Shown: positions 9,131-18,072 of the stretch, piece by piece
Numbering within the stretch: the first letter of the stretch is position 1
How the letters are laid out: every line of letters starts with the position of its first letter
Assembly (NCBI RefSeq): GCF_028912405.1
Contig: NZ_JAKELO010000002.1
Span: 124,001 to 188,000, forward strand
Length of the DNA stretch: 64,000 bases
Direction of reading: 5' to 3'
Origin: Methanogenium marinum
Lineage (GTDB): Archaea > Halobacteriota > Methanomicrobia > Methanomicrobiales > Methanomicrobiaceae
Position numbers and translations under genes: made by a program
The notes under the pieces: generated by a model
What the model was told of the DNA's origin: nothing
The model's database searches: none
Seen by the model: only the letters and a program-made list of their open reading frames with translations

Positions 9131-11968
9131 ATGACCGGTCAGCGCCAATTTACCTATTATCCATCTGATTTCGGGGTTATTCCTGTTGATGTCTGCCATA
9201 TGGACCTGACGTTTGATATCTACAATACCCGGACCATAGTGCAGTCACAGATGAAACTCAGGGCACATGATACACCCATTGAAACCCTTTCCCTGAATGC
9301 AAAAAATCTTGAAATTACAAGCGTTTCAGCCCCGGGACACGAAATATCATACACCTGTGACACCGAAAAAAGTCTGCTGCACATTCAGTTCAGACAGCCC
9401 GTTATGCCGAATGAAGAATTTGCTATCCACACCGAAACCATCTGTCATCCAACCTCGAATATCCTCGAAGGCCTCTACTATGATGTCACTCCAAAAGGTG
9501 CCCCGCCCCAGCAGATAACCCAGTGCCAGCAGTGGGGATTCCAGCGCCTTGTGCCCTGCATCGATGATATGACCGCAAAATGCACCTACACCACCACCAT
9601 CATCGCTGACAACCGCTACACCAATCTCATCAGTAACGGTGATATTACGATTTCCCGCCATCCGGTTGCAGACGGGCGGGACAGCATCACCTATGACAAC
9701 AGTGTCACCCCGATGGCCCCCTATCTCTTCTTCCTCGGTGTCGGGACATATGAGACATTCACCCGCCCGTTTGAATATCCGGACGGCACCGCATTCACTC
9801 TCGAACTCTTAGGACCACCGGGAACAGATGCTGCCCTCGCAGAAAACGCACTGGAAATACTCGCAGACAGCATTCAGTGGATCTATCTTTTCACCGGCCG
9901 GGAGTGGTATAGAACACCTGTTACACGGCAGGAGATGTATCGCCTGTCCGGGGAACGGGACCGCCTGATACAGAGCGGAGCACCTGAGGATGAGATATGG
10001 GCCATCCGTTCCCTTCTTCTGGAGATGAACGGGACAATCACGCCCGGATACAAATATACCGGCACTGTCTACCGTGAAATCGGGATGCAGAACTCAGATT
10101 TTGGCGGCATGGAGAATGTGGGCAATACCACCATCACCACCAACCGCCTCCTCGCGTTTCCGGATGCCACCGATGGAGCATTTGAGTATCTGATGCGGGT
10201 AAAGGTGCATGAGTTCTACCATAACCTGAATGGATCAGAAGTGACCGGCATAAGCCCCTTTGAAATTTGGCTGAATGAGGCAGTGACCGTGCATATCGAA
10301 AATGCCTACCATGCCTTCCATTTTGGTGAAGACTATACCCGTCTGGAAACTGTCCTCACCCTGCTCTCACCTGCGGGCGGCACGCTCTTTTTTGACAGCG
10401 GGGCAAGTGCCCTCCCTATTGAGCCCGAAGGATTCAATGACCCGAATGAACTTATTACCGGCGTCACCTATGTCAAGTCGCCGGAGTTTGTCCGGATGAT
10501 CGAGACCCTGACAGGCAAAGAGGCATTTGCAGAAGGGCTTGCCCGGTACCATGCCCGCTACCAGCACAAAAACGCATCACGGAACGACTGGATACACGCA
10601 ATCGAAGAAGCATCCGGCCAGAATTTCACCGATTTTGCCGACACATGGCTGACACAGACCGGATACCCGGTCATAACAGCAACGCACGCATATGATGCTG
10701 CAAAACAGGAACTGACCCTCTCATTTTCCCAACAGCAGCGGCCAGACAAAAAACAATGGGAGATGCCGGTCACCTACGCGGTATTCAGCCACTCCGGAGA
10801 GAAGACGGCATCCGGCTGTTTCCGGATGAATACGCCGGACCACACCATTGTCATTGCAGAACAGGATGAACCTGCCTTCGTCTCCCTGAACCGCGGGGCT
10901 GCTTTCTATGGAAGGCTTGTGTATGATCCCGGCACAGAAGCCCTCTCTCTCCAGGCAAAATACGATGATGACATCACCAGCCGGTTTCTGGCATTCACCC
11001 GGCTCTGTGAGACAGAAATAATCCGCCTGATGGAAGACACGGGGGCACCGGTAGAAAGTGCTCTCACCCACCTTATTGCAGACCTCTTCTCTGACGAAAA
11101 ACTTCTTTCTGAGGCAGGCGGACTCTTTCTGACCATCTTTGACGCCGTGGGAGATGAACGCTACGCACACCGGTATGCTGACCTCTATCAGGCACGCAGA
11201 CGGCTGATACAAGCTACGGCAGAAGAGCATTTCACCATCATCTCGGATGTCTACACCGCATATGCAACAGACGTTCCCTGCCCGGATGGTATTGCAGGCG
11301 ATGTCGCCCGCCTGAAGCGGCGGCAGGTGAAAAACACCGCACTCCTCTTCCTTGCAGCCATGGACACACCGGACGTGCACGACATACTCATCCGCCAGTA
11401 CTGGGAAGGAACAACCGCAACAGACAGGGTAATCGCATTTGGGCACATTGTGAACAGCAGCTGTCCAGAGCGCTCAGACATTATCCGTGACTGCTACGAA
11501 AAATCACGGAACAATCCTGTAGCCTGGGAGACATATCTGAGTTCTCTTGCCGGCATTGCATCAGTAAAAGATATCGGATTCATCCGTGATGCAGCACAAT
11601 CAGACAGTTTCAGCCTTGAAATGGCCAATGACCAGCGGGCACTCTTCGGCAGATTTGCCCAGAACAAAAAGATATCACTGGAAACAGAGGAAGGAAGATC
11701 CCTTCTCGAAGAGGTTCTCCTCACACTTGCGCCGGTCAATGAGTACAGCACCGGGAACATGCTTTCCGTATTTGGCAATCTTGACCTGATGAAAGAAGAA
11801 CATCAGGCACCGCTCATTGAAATATTACTGCATGTCCTTGACAGAGCGGACCCACAGAAGACACCCAGTGTCTATAACACTGCCCGAAGAATCCGTGCCG
11901 CATCACCTGTGGCCACGGCCGTGTGGGAAAGGGAAAACGGGAAAATATTCCCCAATACGTACACATGA
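9131..11968 (+). CDS. M1 family aminopeptidase
   Basis: The 945-residue protein has the three landmarks of M1 zinc aminopeptidases. These are the substrate-binding motif GGMEN (about 325-329, a variant of GAMEN), the zinc motif HEFYH (360-364), and the third ligand glutamate in WLNEA (about 383). The N-terminal beta-sandwich and C-terminal helical (ERAP1-like) domain are both present, giving the full length of the family. There is no signal peptide, so the enzyme should be cytosolic and remove N-terminal residues from peptides. It stands alone; the aldolase gene begins 91 bases downstream. Confidence 0.92.
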   Translation: MTGQRQFTYYPSDFGVIPVDVCHMDLTFDIYNTRTIVQSQMKLRAHDTPIETLSLNAKNLEITSVSAPGHEISYTCDTEKSLLHIQFRQPVMPNEEFAIHTETICHPTSNILEGLYYDVTPKGAPPQQITQCQQWGFQRLVPCIDDMTAKCTYTTTIIADNRYTNLISNGDITISRHPVADGRDSITYDNSVTPMAPYLFFLGVGTYETFTRPFEYPDGTAFTLELLGPPGTDAALAENALEILADSIQWIYLFTGREWYRTPVTRQEMYRLSGERDRLIQSGAPEDEIWAIRSLLLEMNGTITPGYKYTGTVYREIGMQNSDFGGMENVGNTTITTNRLLAFPDATDGAFEYLMRVKVHEFYHNLNGSEVTGISPFEIWLNEAVTVHIENAYHAFHFGEDYTRLETVLTLLSPAGGTLFFDSGASALPIEPEGFNDPNELITGVTYVKSPEFVRMIETLTGKEAFAEGLARYHARYQHKNASRNDWIHAIEEASGQNFTDFADTWLTQTGYPVITATHAYDAAKQELTLSFSQQQRPDKKQWEMPVTYAVFSHSGEKTASGCFRMNTPDHTIVIAEQDEPAFVSLNRGAAFYGRLVYDPGTEALSLQAKYDDDITSRFLAFTRLCETEIIRLMEDTGAPVESALTHLIADLFSDEKLLSEAGGLFLTIFDAVGDERYAHRYADLYQARRRLIQATAEEHFTIISDVYTAYATDVPCPDGIAGDVARLKRRQVKNTALLFLAAMDTPDVHDILIRQYWEGTTATDRVIAFGHIVNSSCPERSDIIRDCYEKSRNNPVAWETYLSSLAGIASVKDIGFIRDAAQSDSFSLEMANDQRALFGRFAQNKKISLETEEGRSLLEEVLLTLAPVNEYSTGNMLSVFGNLDLMKEEHQAPLIEILLHVLDRADPQKTPSVYNTARRIRAASPVATAVWERENGKIFPNTYT

Positions 11969-12059
11969 TCACATGATCAGGCAAAAACACCTTTTTCAGG
12001 CACCGGATCTCCGGCACATCTGGCAAACAATAAGTATCTCCCAAATAATAGGATGAGGT

Positions 12060-12983
12060 ATGACTGATGACTGTAATGTACTGGTTCCGCTTGATGTGCC
12101 GGAATCAGCAAAAGCCACCTATATCGATAACTATCTCCTCGTTACGCAGGGCTCGGGCAATCTGATGCTTTTTGCCGGAGATCAGAAGGTCGAGCACATG
12201 AACAATGACTTTTATGGGGAAGGCATTGCAGAGGATGACGCAGACCCTGAGCACCTCTTCAGGATTGCACAGGAAAGCCGAATCGGTGTCTTTGCAACCC
12301 AGCTTGGTCTCATTACCCGGTATGCAATGGACTATCCGGATGTCCCGTATCTTGTCAAGATGAACTCCAAAACCCACCTTGTCAAGACCGCCCAGAAAGA
12401 CCCGTACAGCCCGCAGTTGTTCACCGTCCGGCAGGTTGTCGACCTGCGGAACAGCACCGGCCTTGATATCGCCGGCATCGGGTATACCATCTATCTTGGC
12501 AGTGAGAAAGAGTCACGAATGCTGCGTGAAGCTGCACAGCTTATTTCTGAAGCACACGCAAATGGTCTGTTGACCGTCCTCTGGATATATCCACGGGGCA
12601 CTGCTGTCGGTGACGAAAAAGACCCACACCTCATTGCAGGAGCAACCGGTGTCGCCGCAACGCTGGGTAGTGACTTTGTGAAGGTCAATGCACCGAAAAA
12701 GGATGGCGAGTCCTCTGCAGAAATACTCAAAGAGGTAACACTGGCTGCCGGCAGAACAAAGGTTGTCTGTGCAGGCGGTTCCAGTGTCTCTGCAGAAGCA
12801 TTCTTAACACAGCTGTATGACCAGCTCCACACCGGCGGATGCGCAGGAAATGCAACCGGGCGTAATATCCACCAGAAACCTCTGGGCGAAGCAATGCGGA
12901 TGTGCAATGCCATCTCTGCGCTCACCATTGATGGTGCCTCAGTAGAGGACGCACTGGCAATTTACCTCGGAACTGAGGAATAA
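12060..12983 (+). CDS. Class I aldolase, archaeal DhnA/FbaB-type (fructose-bisphosphate aldolase-like)
   Basis: The 307-residue protein has the TIM-barrel pattern of archaeal class I aldolases. The Schiff-base lysine is probably K208 in DFVKVNAPK. GDQKVEH near residue 42 and CAGGSS near 240 would form the phosphate-binding sites, and GGCAGNATGRNI near 258 is a second phosphate loop. Relatives are fructose-1,6-bisphosphate aldolases or 2-amino-3,7-dideoxy-D-threo-hept-6-ulosonate synthases. The divergent length and sequence leave the substrate open, with the gluconeogenic aldolase most likely. A T-rich run directly after the stop (about 12988-12997) could end transcription. Confidence 0.72.
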   Translation: MTDDCNVLVPLDVPESAKATYIDNYLLVTQGSGNLMLFAGDQKVEHMNNDFYGEGIAEDDADPEHLFRIAQESRIGVFATQLGLITRYAMDYPDVPYLVKMNSKTHLVKTAQKDPYSPQLFTVRQVVDLRNSTGLDIAGIGYTIYLGSEKESRMLREAAQLISEAHANGLLTVLWIYPRGTAVGDEKDPHLIAGATGVAATLGSDFVKVNAPKKDGESSAEILKEVTLAAGRTKVVCAGGSSVSAEAFLTQLYDQLHTGGCAGNATGRNIHQKPLGEAMRMCNAISALTIDGASVEDALAIYLGTEE

Positions 12984-13141
12984 TTCCCCTTTTTTTAGCG
13001 TCTTCAGCGGTGAAGACACCATTCTGACGCCTGCACCTGCTGACCGTTATCAGGTTTATTATGATAATGAAAAAAGAAAGAGAGAAAATTACCGGACGGT
13101 GTCTTCTGTCATCCGGGAACATGTTTCACTATTTTCCTCCG

Positions 13142-13906
13142 TTACCGTAATTCCAGGCAGACAGGACAGTGATCAGAACCATAAATATCTGTCAGAATGG
13201 GTGCAGCAGTAACCCTGTCCACCAGTGCCTCATTAACAAAGAAATAGTCAATCCGCCATCCGACATTTCGGTCCCGTGCCCGTGATTTCAGGTCCCACCA
13301 CGAATAATGCCCACCATTCTTCTCAAAAATGCGGAAGGTATCAGCAAACCCGGCATCAATAAGCTGGTCAATCCATGCACGTTCCTCCGGCAAAAAACCC
13401 GAAACCTTTGCATTCTCCTTTGGACGGGAGAGATCAAGCTCAGTATGGGCCGTATTCACATCACCACATATGATGACATTTTTGCCGCTGTCCACCTGTC
13501 CCACCGCATCTGTCAGGCAGGCTTCATAGAATGCCATCTTGTATCCGAGACGCTCTTTGGATGCCTTGCCGTTCGGGAAATAAATATTGTACAACAGAAA
13601 TTCCGGATGTTCGGTGATGAGAATTCTTCCTTCATCTCCAAAATGAGGTTCTGTGAAGTCTTTTCTCACCGAAGGCACTTCATCACGTGAGAACGTGGCC
13701 ACACCACTGTATCCCTTCTTCTCTGCCCAGGAGAAATACGAGAAATATCCTTTTGGATGACGTATCGTTCCGGTAAGCTGATCCGGGTGCGCTTTCGTCT
13801 CCTGCAGACAGAGCACATCCGGCTGAACATTTGCAAATACCTCCTGCAGGTTTCCTTTCCGTGCCACTGCACGAATACCGTTCACATTCCACGATAGTAT
13901 CTTCAT
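13142..13906 (-). CDS. xth: Exodeoxyribonuclease III (AP endonuclease)
   Basis: The 254-residue protein carries all landmarks of the ExoIII/APE1 family: WNVNGIRA at the start, LQETKA with the metal-binding glutamate, GDVNTAH, and the C-terminal catalytic SDHCPV. It would cut at abasic sites and trim 3' ends during base excision repair. The ATG at 13906 is preferred because AAGGA lies before it and conserved sequence begins at once; an in-frame ATG at 13987 would add 27 unconserved residues. The catalytic set is complete, so activity is expected. Confidence 0.93.
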   Translation of the reverse strand: MKILSWNVNGIRAVARKGNLQEVFANVQPDVLCLQETKAHPDQLTGTIRHPKGYFSYFSWAEKKGYSGVATFSRDEVPSVRKDFTEPHFGDEGRILITEHPEFLLYNIYFPNGKASKERLGYKMAFYEACLTDAVGQVDSGKNVIICGDVNTAHTELDLSRPKENAKVSGFLPEERAWIDQLIDAGFADTFRIFEKNGGHYSWWDLKSRARDRNVGWRIDYFFVNEALVDRVTAAPILTDIYGSDHCPVCLELR

Positions 13907-14034
13907 ATTCTGTTTTTCCTTTTGCATAATTTGAAAAAATGTATCTCTTACCGGAACGGGGGGACCCCATGTATCTCCATCGCACAATACCTGTGAGCAA
14001 GAGAGAGACAGAGAGTCAGCCCCGATACCACCTG

Positions 14035-15468
14035 TTACGATTTGACAAGCACGGTCTTTGAACGCAGATACGGTTCAAACGCACCCGATCCATTTTCTCT
14101 CCCCGTCCCGCTCGCTTTCATGCCCCCGAACGGCACATCCGGGGGAAGTTTCAGATGCTGGTTCACCCATACAACACCTGCATCAATCTGTGATGAGGAA
14201 ATCATAGCGGTTTTGATGTCATTGGTCCAGACCGAAGCACCCAGACCATAGCGTGTACTGTTTGCGATTCTGATGGCATCGTCCAGACTATCAGAGGAGA
14301 TTACTGGCAACACCGGCCCGAATACTTCGGAGTTCAGGAGAAGAGAGTCATCCGGCAGATCCGCCACAACGGTCGGTGCATAGAAGAGTCCCTTTTCATA
14401 ATGTGCACCATCCGGGATACCACCGCCACAAAGCAGGGTGCCCTCACCGGCAGAGAGGCATGTGTCCATCATCCCGCAGATACCGTCACGTGCCTGCGCA
14501 TTATTCATGGGGCCCATACCCACACCCGGACGACTGCCATCTCCCACCGTAATACCTGCCGCCTTTTCACAGAGGATACGGGTAAACTGTTCTTTCACAG
14601 ATGCATCAACAATCACCCGTTTGACCGCCGTGCAGGTCTGGCCGCAGTTATAAAACCGGCCGGCAACAGCACCGGCCGCTGCCGCATGGAGATCAGCATC
14701 GCGGCAGACGATCATCGCATCACTGCCACCCAGTTCCAGGGTAACCGGCACACTGTTTCTCCCCGCCGCCTGGGATATCCCGCCTCCGGTCTTTGTGTCG
14801 CCCGTAAATGAGAGATGACCGAGAGACGGGGTGGCGGCAAGCGCAGCACCGGCGGCATCTCCGTACCCTGTCACCACCTGAAGCACTCCATGAGGAAGGC
14901 CTGCTGCCTCCATAATCTCTGCAATACGGATAGTGGTAAGGGGGGTCGAACTCGCTGGTTTGACCACCACTGAATTACCCGCGACAAGGGCCGGGCACAC
15001 TTTCCATGCATAAATTAACACTGGCATATTCCATGGGATGATCGCACCGCAGACACCGACCGGTTCTTTAAGGACATAAGCAAGGCCGTATGACGAGAGC
15101 GGCATGCACTCTCCCCTGATAGACCCGGAGACTGAATGGTAATATTCAAGGACATTTGCACACCCCTGTATCTCGTTTCGGGCCTCATGCAGCGGTTTGC
15201 CCTGTTCTGCTGTCAAAAGGGCAGAAAGTGCATCCAGATGTGCCCGGATGGCCTGGGCACCAGCACCCAGAATCTTCCCTCGTTCCCGGGGGTCCCGCTT
15301 CGCCCAACCAGCCTGTGCTGCTTCTGCTGTTTCAACAGCAGCTGCCACTGCATCTTTTCCCCCCGCAGACACCTCACCAACCAGACCCCCGGTGGCAGGA
15401 TTTACCACCCGGATAGTCTCACCTGAAACAGTGCCTCCATGAATATCACCCTCTCTCATTGAAATCAC
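14035..15468 (-). CDS. NAD(P)-dependent aldehyde dehydrogenase
   Basis: A full-length (477-residue) aldehyde dehydrogenase. It has the cofactor region WNMPVLIYAWK and VVKPASSTPLT, the active-site glutamate in LELGGSDA, and the catalytic cysteine in YNCGQTCTAVKR (the C of QTCTA). Closest by eye are succinate-semialdehyde and lactaldehyde dehydrogenases; the substrate cannot be decided from sequence alone. The start is taken as the GTG at 15468, five bases after GGAGAGG; the ATG at 15459 is the alternative. It is monocistronic. In methanogens such an enzyme could serve lactaldehyde oxidation for F420 synthesis, but that is a guess. Confidence 0.87.
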   Translation of the reverse strand: MISMREGDIHGGTVSGETIRVVNPATGGLVGEVSAGGKDAVAAAVETAEAAQAGWAKRDPRERGKILGAGAQAIRAHLDALSALLTAEQGKPLHEARNEIQGCANVLEYYHSVSGSIRGECMPLSSYGLAYVLKEPVGVCGAIIPWNMPVLIYAWKVCPALVAGNSVVVKPASSTPLTTIRIAEIMEAAGLPHGVLQVVTGYGDAAGAALAATPSLGHLSFTGDTKTGGGISQAAGRNSVPVTLELGGSDAMIVCRDADLHAAAAGAVAGRFYNCGQTCTAVKRVIVDASVKEQFTRILCEKAAGITVGDGSRPGVGMGPMNNAQARDGICGMMDTCLSAGEGTLLCGGGIPDGAHYEKGLFYAPTVVADLPDDSLLLNSEVFGPVLPVISSDSLDDAIRIANSTRYGLGASVWTNDIKTAMISSSQIDAGVVWVNQHLKLPPDVPFGGMKASGTGRENGSGAFEPYLRSKTVLVKS

Positions 15469-15559
15469 ACAGTCCTCTCCAAATAGTATGGATATATACA
15501 GCCTGCTATTACTGCCTGCTCTGCAATAAAAAATACCCTAAAAACAGGGGAAAATTCAG

Positions 15560-15997
15560 TTATTTAATAAACGTCCCTTCCGGTTCGGCATCAACGTCAA
15601 ACTCATCCAGAAACGGCATCAGCCCTTTGATATACGGGATAACACGGGACCCGTCATGACGTTCAGATACCTCAGTAATGGAGATCATCATAGGGAACTC
15701 TATGAGACGGGAAGGAAATGTCGGGTCTTCCTTCGATCCAAATTTTATAAAGGAATTTGCGAGGATAAACGGCCGGTTAAATTCATCATCCCCGGCAAAA
15801 TCTTTCAGATCAGCTTCATAGGTAGAGGTTTTTGCGAGTTCCTTCTCGAAATAGAGCACCGCTTCAATCCCAAAGGTATCCGCAATCTCTCCCAGTTTTC
15901 TCACATCGATCTTTTTTCCGACAGTTATCCCAAGGGTCTTCATCTTCTCTGCGACACTGTCCCCGGCAATATCATTCCACGACTGCTTCTTCTTCAT
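15560..15997 (-). CDS. Conserved-looking hypothetical protein, 145 residues
   Basis: I do not recognise this protein. It has no signal peptide or membrane segment. The N-terminal half is lysine-rich and helical, with a pattern (ITVGKKIDVRKLGEIADTFG) that could be a small DNA-binding or dimerisation helix pair. The C-terminal half is acidic and proline-containing. It lies between the aldehyde dehydrogenase gene (92 bases away, same strand) and the divergent ferritin-like gene. Protein-like composition and a standard ATG support it as real. Confidence 0.6.
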   Translation of the reverse strand: MKKKQSWNDIAGDSVAEKMKTLGITVGKKIDVRKLGEIADTFGIEAVLYFEKELAKTSTYEADLKDFAGDDEFNRPFILANSFIKFGSKEDPTFPSRLIEFPMMISITEVSERHDGSRVIPYIKGLMPFLDEFDVDAEPEGTFIK

Positions 15998-16126
15998 CGT
16001 ATATCGTCTCCGTATAAAGAGGTTGAACGGGATGCATACATGAAGATACCTCTTCGGTATTTTTCAATTCAAAAAGACTTAAGAGTCTCAACACATATTG
16101 GAAAGAATATAGGAGTGATATAAGAA

Positions 16127-16429
16127 ATGCCGGAATTTGGATCACCATTCTCAGGAATGAAAGCTGACAGAAAACTAACTGAAGAAGAACTCATCCGTGC
16201 AATACGCTTCATGGTTTCTGCGGAGTATGAGGCTATCCAGCTCTATGTCCAGCTTGCAGAGTCGACAGACAACAAACTTGCACAGGAAGTGCTCCGCGAC
16301 ATCGCAGACGAAGAGAAAGTGCATGCCGGGGAATTCCTCCGCCTGCTCCATCAGCTGGCTCCCGATGAGGAATCCTTCTACAAAGAAGGATACAAAGAAG
16401 TTGAAGAAGAGATTGAAAAACAGAAATAA
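16127..16429 (+). CDS. Small ferritin-like diiron protein (encapsulin-cargo type)
   Basis: The 100-residue protein is a half-ferritin: two helices carrying EYEAIQLY and ADEEKVHAGEF. Their E and ExxH residues would bind a diiron centre once two subunits pair. The N-terminal MPEFGSPFSG and C-terminal acidic helix match a family of ferritin-like proteins found alone in many anaerobes, and related to the ferritin-like domain fused to some archaeal encapsulins. It probably oxidises or stores iron and detoxifies peroxide. No encapsulin gene is present nearby. AGGAGTGAT before the ATG is a strong ribosome-binding site. Confidence 0.8.
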   Translation: MPEFGSPFSGMKADRKLTEEELIRAIRFMVSAEYEAIQLYVQLAESTDNKLAQEVLRDIADEEKVHAGEFLRLLHQLAPDEESFYKEGYKEVEEEIEKQK

Positions 16430-16470
16430 TCAATTATTTCCTTTTTTCTGTTTTCCCGGTTTGCGCATAT

Positions 16471-17301
16471 TTATTTTTCCTGATTTAAAAGGTCTTCAAA
16501 CCGCCCGACAGACATATCCAGATATTCCGGGCTGACATCAGAGCCAATGAACCTTCGTCCGTGGGAAACTGCGGCAATGCCTGTGGTAGAACTGCCGGTA
16601 AAGGGGTCCACCACCAGATCACCGGGATTTGTTGCAGCAAGGATAATCCGGTTCAGGAGCGCAAGCGGTTTTTGTGTCGGATGTTTTCCGTGCGCCTTCT
16701 CTGCCTTACGCGGTGCCGGCACGGACCAGACGGAGCGCATCTGTTTTCCGTCGTTTTTGAGCATATCTCCCTCATGCCAGTCACCCCCTTTCATATCCTC
16801 ATAATTGAATGTATGGCGGGCATCAGGCGATTTCCGTGCCCAGATTATCGTCTCATGGCTTGCCGTAAAAAACCTCGCAGAGAGATTCGGCGGTGCATTC
16901 GGCTTGAACCAGCAGATATCGTTTAGGATATGAAATCCTGCACTCTGCAGGGCATACCCGCACGCATAGATGGAATGATAGGTCCCTGACACCCACAACG
17001 TCCCTTCATCTTTCAGGACACGCCGGCAGGCAGCAATCCAGTCCTGATGAAAGGAGAGATCATCTGCGAACCCGTCTGAAGCGTCCCACTCACCCTTATC
17101 CACCGGCACACGCTTACCGCCCTGACAGGTAAATCCGCCGTTGGAGAGATTGTATGGCGGGTCGGCAAAGATCATATCCACCGATGATTCAGGCATACTC
17201 CTCAGAAGAATTCTGCAGTCAGCGCAGTACAGTGCAGCCCCCTCCCGCTGGTAATACGGGGAGAGCGGAGTAATGTCCATATCTATATTCATCTTTACCA
17301 T
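16471..17301 (-). CDS. Orphan DNA methyltransferase, beta class (N6-adenine or N4-cytosine)
   Basis: The 276-residue protein has catalytic motif IV, DPPYNLS (about 47-53), ahead of the AdoMet motif I, DPFTGSSTTGIAA (about 225-237). This order defines the beta class (M.HinfI, CcrM, M.MboII-like). The C-terminal GSD motif, binding the AdoMet methionine, follows. DPPY favours adenine methylation. No restriction endonuclease is adjacent, so it is probably solitary, with a regulatory or protective role. The start may be the ATG at 17301 (AAGG four bases before it) or the next in-frame ATG at 17292. It is convergent with the ferritin-like gene. Confidence 0.87.
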   Translation of the reverse strand: MVKMNIDMDITPLSPYYQREGAALYCADCRILLRSMPESSVDMIFADPPYNLSNGGFTCQGGKRVPVDKGEWDASDGFADDLSFHQDWIAACRRVLKDEGTLWVSGTYHSIYACGYALQSAGFHILNDICWFKPNAPPNLSARFFTASHETIIWARKSPDARHTFNYEDMKGGDWHEGDMLKNDGKQMRSVWSVPAPRKAEKAHGKHPTQKPLALLNRIILAATNPGDLVVDPFTGSSTTGIAAVSHGRRFIGSDVSPEYLDMSVGRFEDLLNQEK

Positions 17302-17449
17302 ACTGCCTTAAAAGGGTACACAATACGGAGATGTCAACAAGAAGGTGGTAATTGAGAAAAAATACCGTCATCAGAATCGTTCCTCCCCTCTCCCTTCCCG
17401 CCGGTTATTCGCAACACTCATGTAGTTTATCAGAAATAGGTACGGTGCA

Positions 17450-18058
17450 ATGAATGACTGCTATGCAGGCAATGTCCAGGACATGATGAAACTGATGGCG
17501 TCCACCATCTCATCGACTGCCGAATCACTCTCAAATGAGGGAGTCGGGCAGTTCATCGATGAACTGCTCAGTGCCAAACGGATTTATGTGATGGGGGCCG
17601 GCAGGTCAGGTCTCGTCGCAAAAGCATTTGCCATGCGGCTGATGCATCTCGGGATGCATTCCTATGTCGTCGGTGAAACGATTACTCCTGCCATGAAAGA
17701 AGGGGACACGATTGTGGCCTTTTCAGGGTCAGGAGAGACAAAGTCCATCGCCGAACTCTGTGAGACGGCGAAATCCATCGGCGGACGGCTCTGTCTCGTT
17801 ACATCAAAGAAAGACTCACGCATCGGGCGGATTGCAGACTGTGTTGCGGTAATTGAGAGCCACCGTGATGATGTCAAGGATGAATCAGCCGAATATGAAG
17901 TGAGACAGATGCGTGGGGAACACCGTTCCTTTGCACCTCTGGGCACCATCTTTGAGACAACGGCCATGGTATTTTCCGATGCCATCGTGTCATCAATTAT
18001 GGAAATTACGCAGTGCGAGGAGAAAGACCTCAAAGGCAGACATGCAAATATTGAGTAG
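17450..18058 (+). CDS. hxlB: 6-phospho-3-hexuloisomerase (SIS domain)
   Basis: A 202-residue single SIS-domain protein with the sugar-phosphate binding motifs GAGRSG (49-54) and FSGSGETKS (about 92-100), and the characteristic LGTIFETTAM near the C-terminus. The enzyme interconverts D-arabino-hex-3-ulose 6-phosphate and fructose 6-phosphate. In archaea it works with 3-hexulose-6-phosphate synthase in the reverse ribulose monophosphate pathway to make ribulose 5-phosphate. The partner synthase gene is not in this window. It leads a tight same-strand run with the aminotransferase (14 bases) and M42 peptidase (7 bases). Confidence 0.88.
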   Translation: MNDCYAGNVQDMMKLMASTISSTAESLSNEGVGQFIDELLSAKRIYVMGAGRSGLVAKAFAMRLMHLGMHSYVVGETITPAMKEGDTIVAFSGSGETKSIAELCETAKSIGGRLCLVTSKKDSRIGRIADCVAVIESHRDDVKDESAEYEVRQMRGEHRSFAPLGTIFETTAMVFSDAIVSSIMEITQCEEKDLKGRHANIE

Positions 18059-18072
18059 GTGACAGAAACAGG

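Noticed and set aside
10721-11446. A 241-codon minus-strand frame inside the M1 aminopeptidase gene
   Set aside because: Cysteine-rich shadow of a well-supported gene in the other strand; no promoter or family motif.
12988-13016. Hairpin GTCTTCA/TGAAGAC near the aldolase stop considered as an intrinsic terminator
   Set aside because: The T-run comes before the hairpin on the plus strand, and on the minus strand an A-run follows, so the order is wrong. The T-run alone may still stop transcription.
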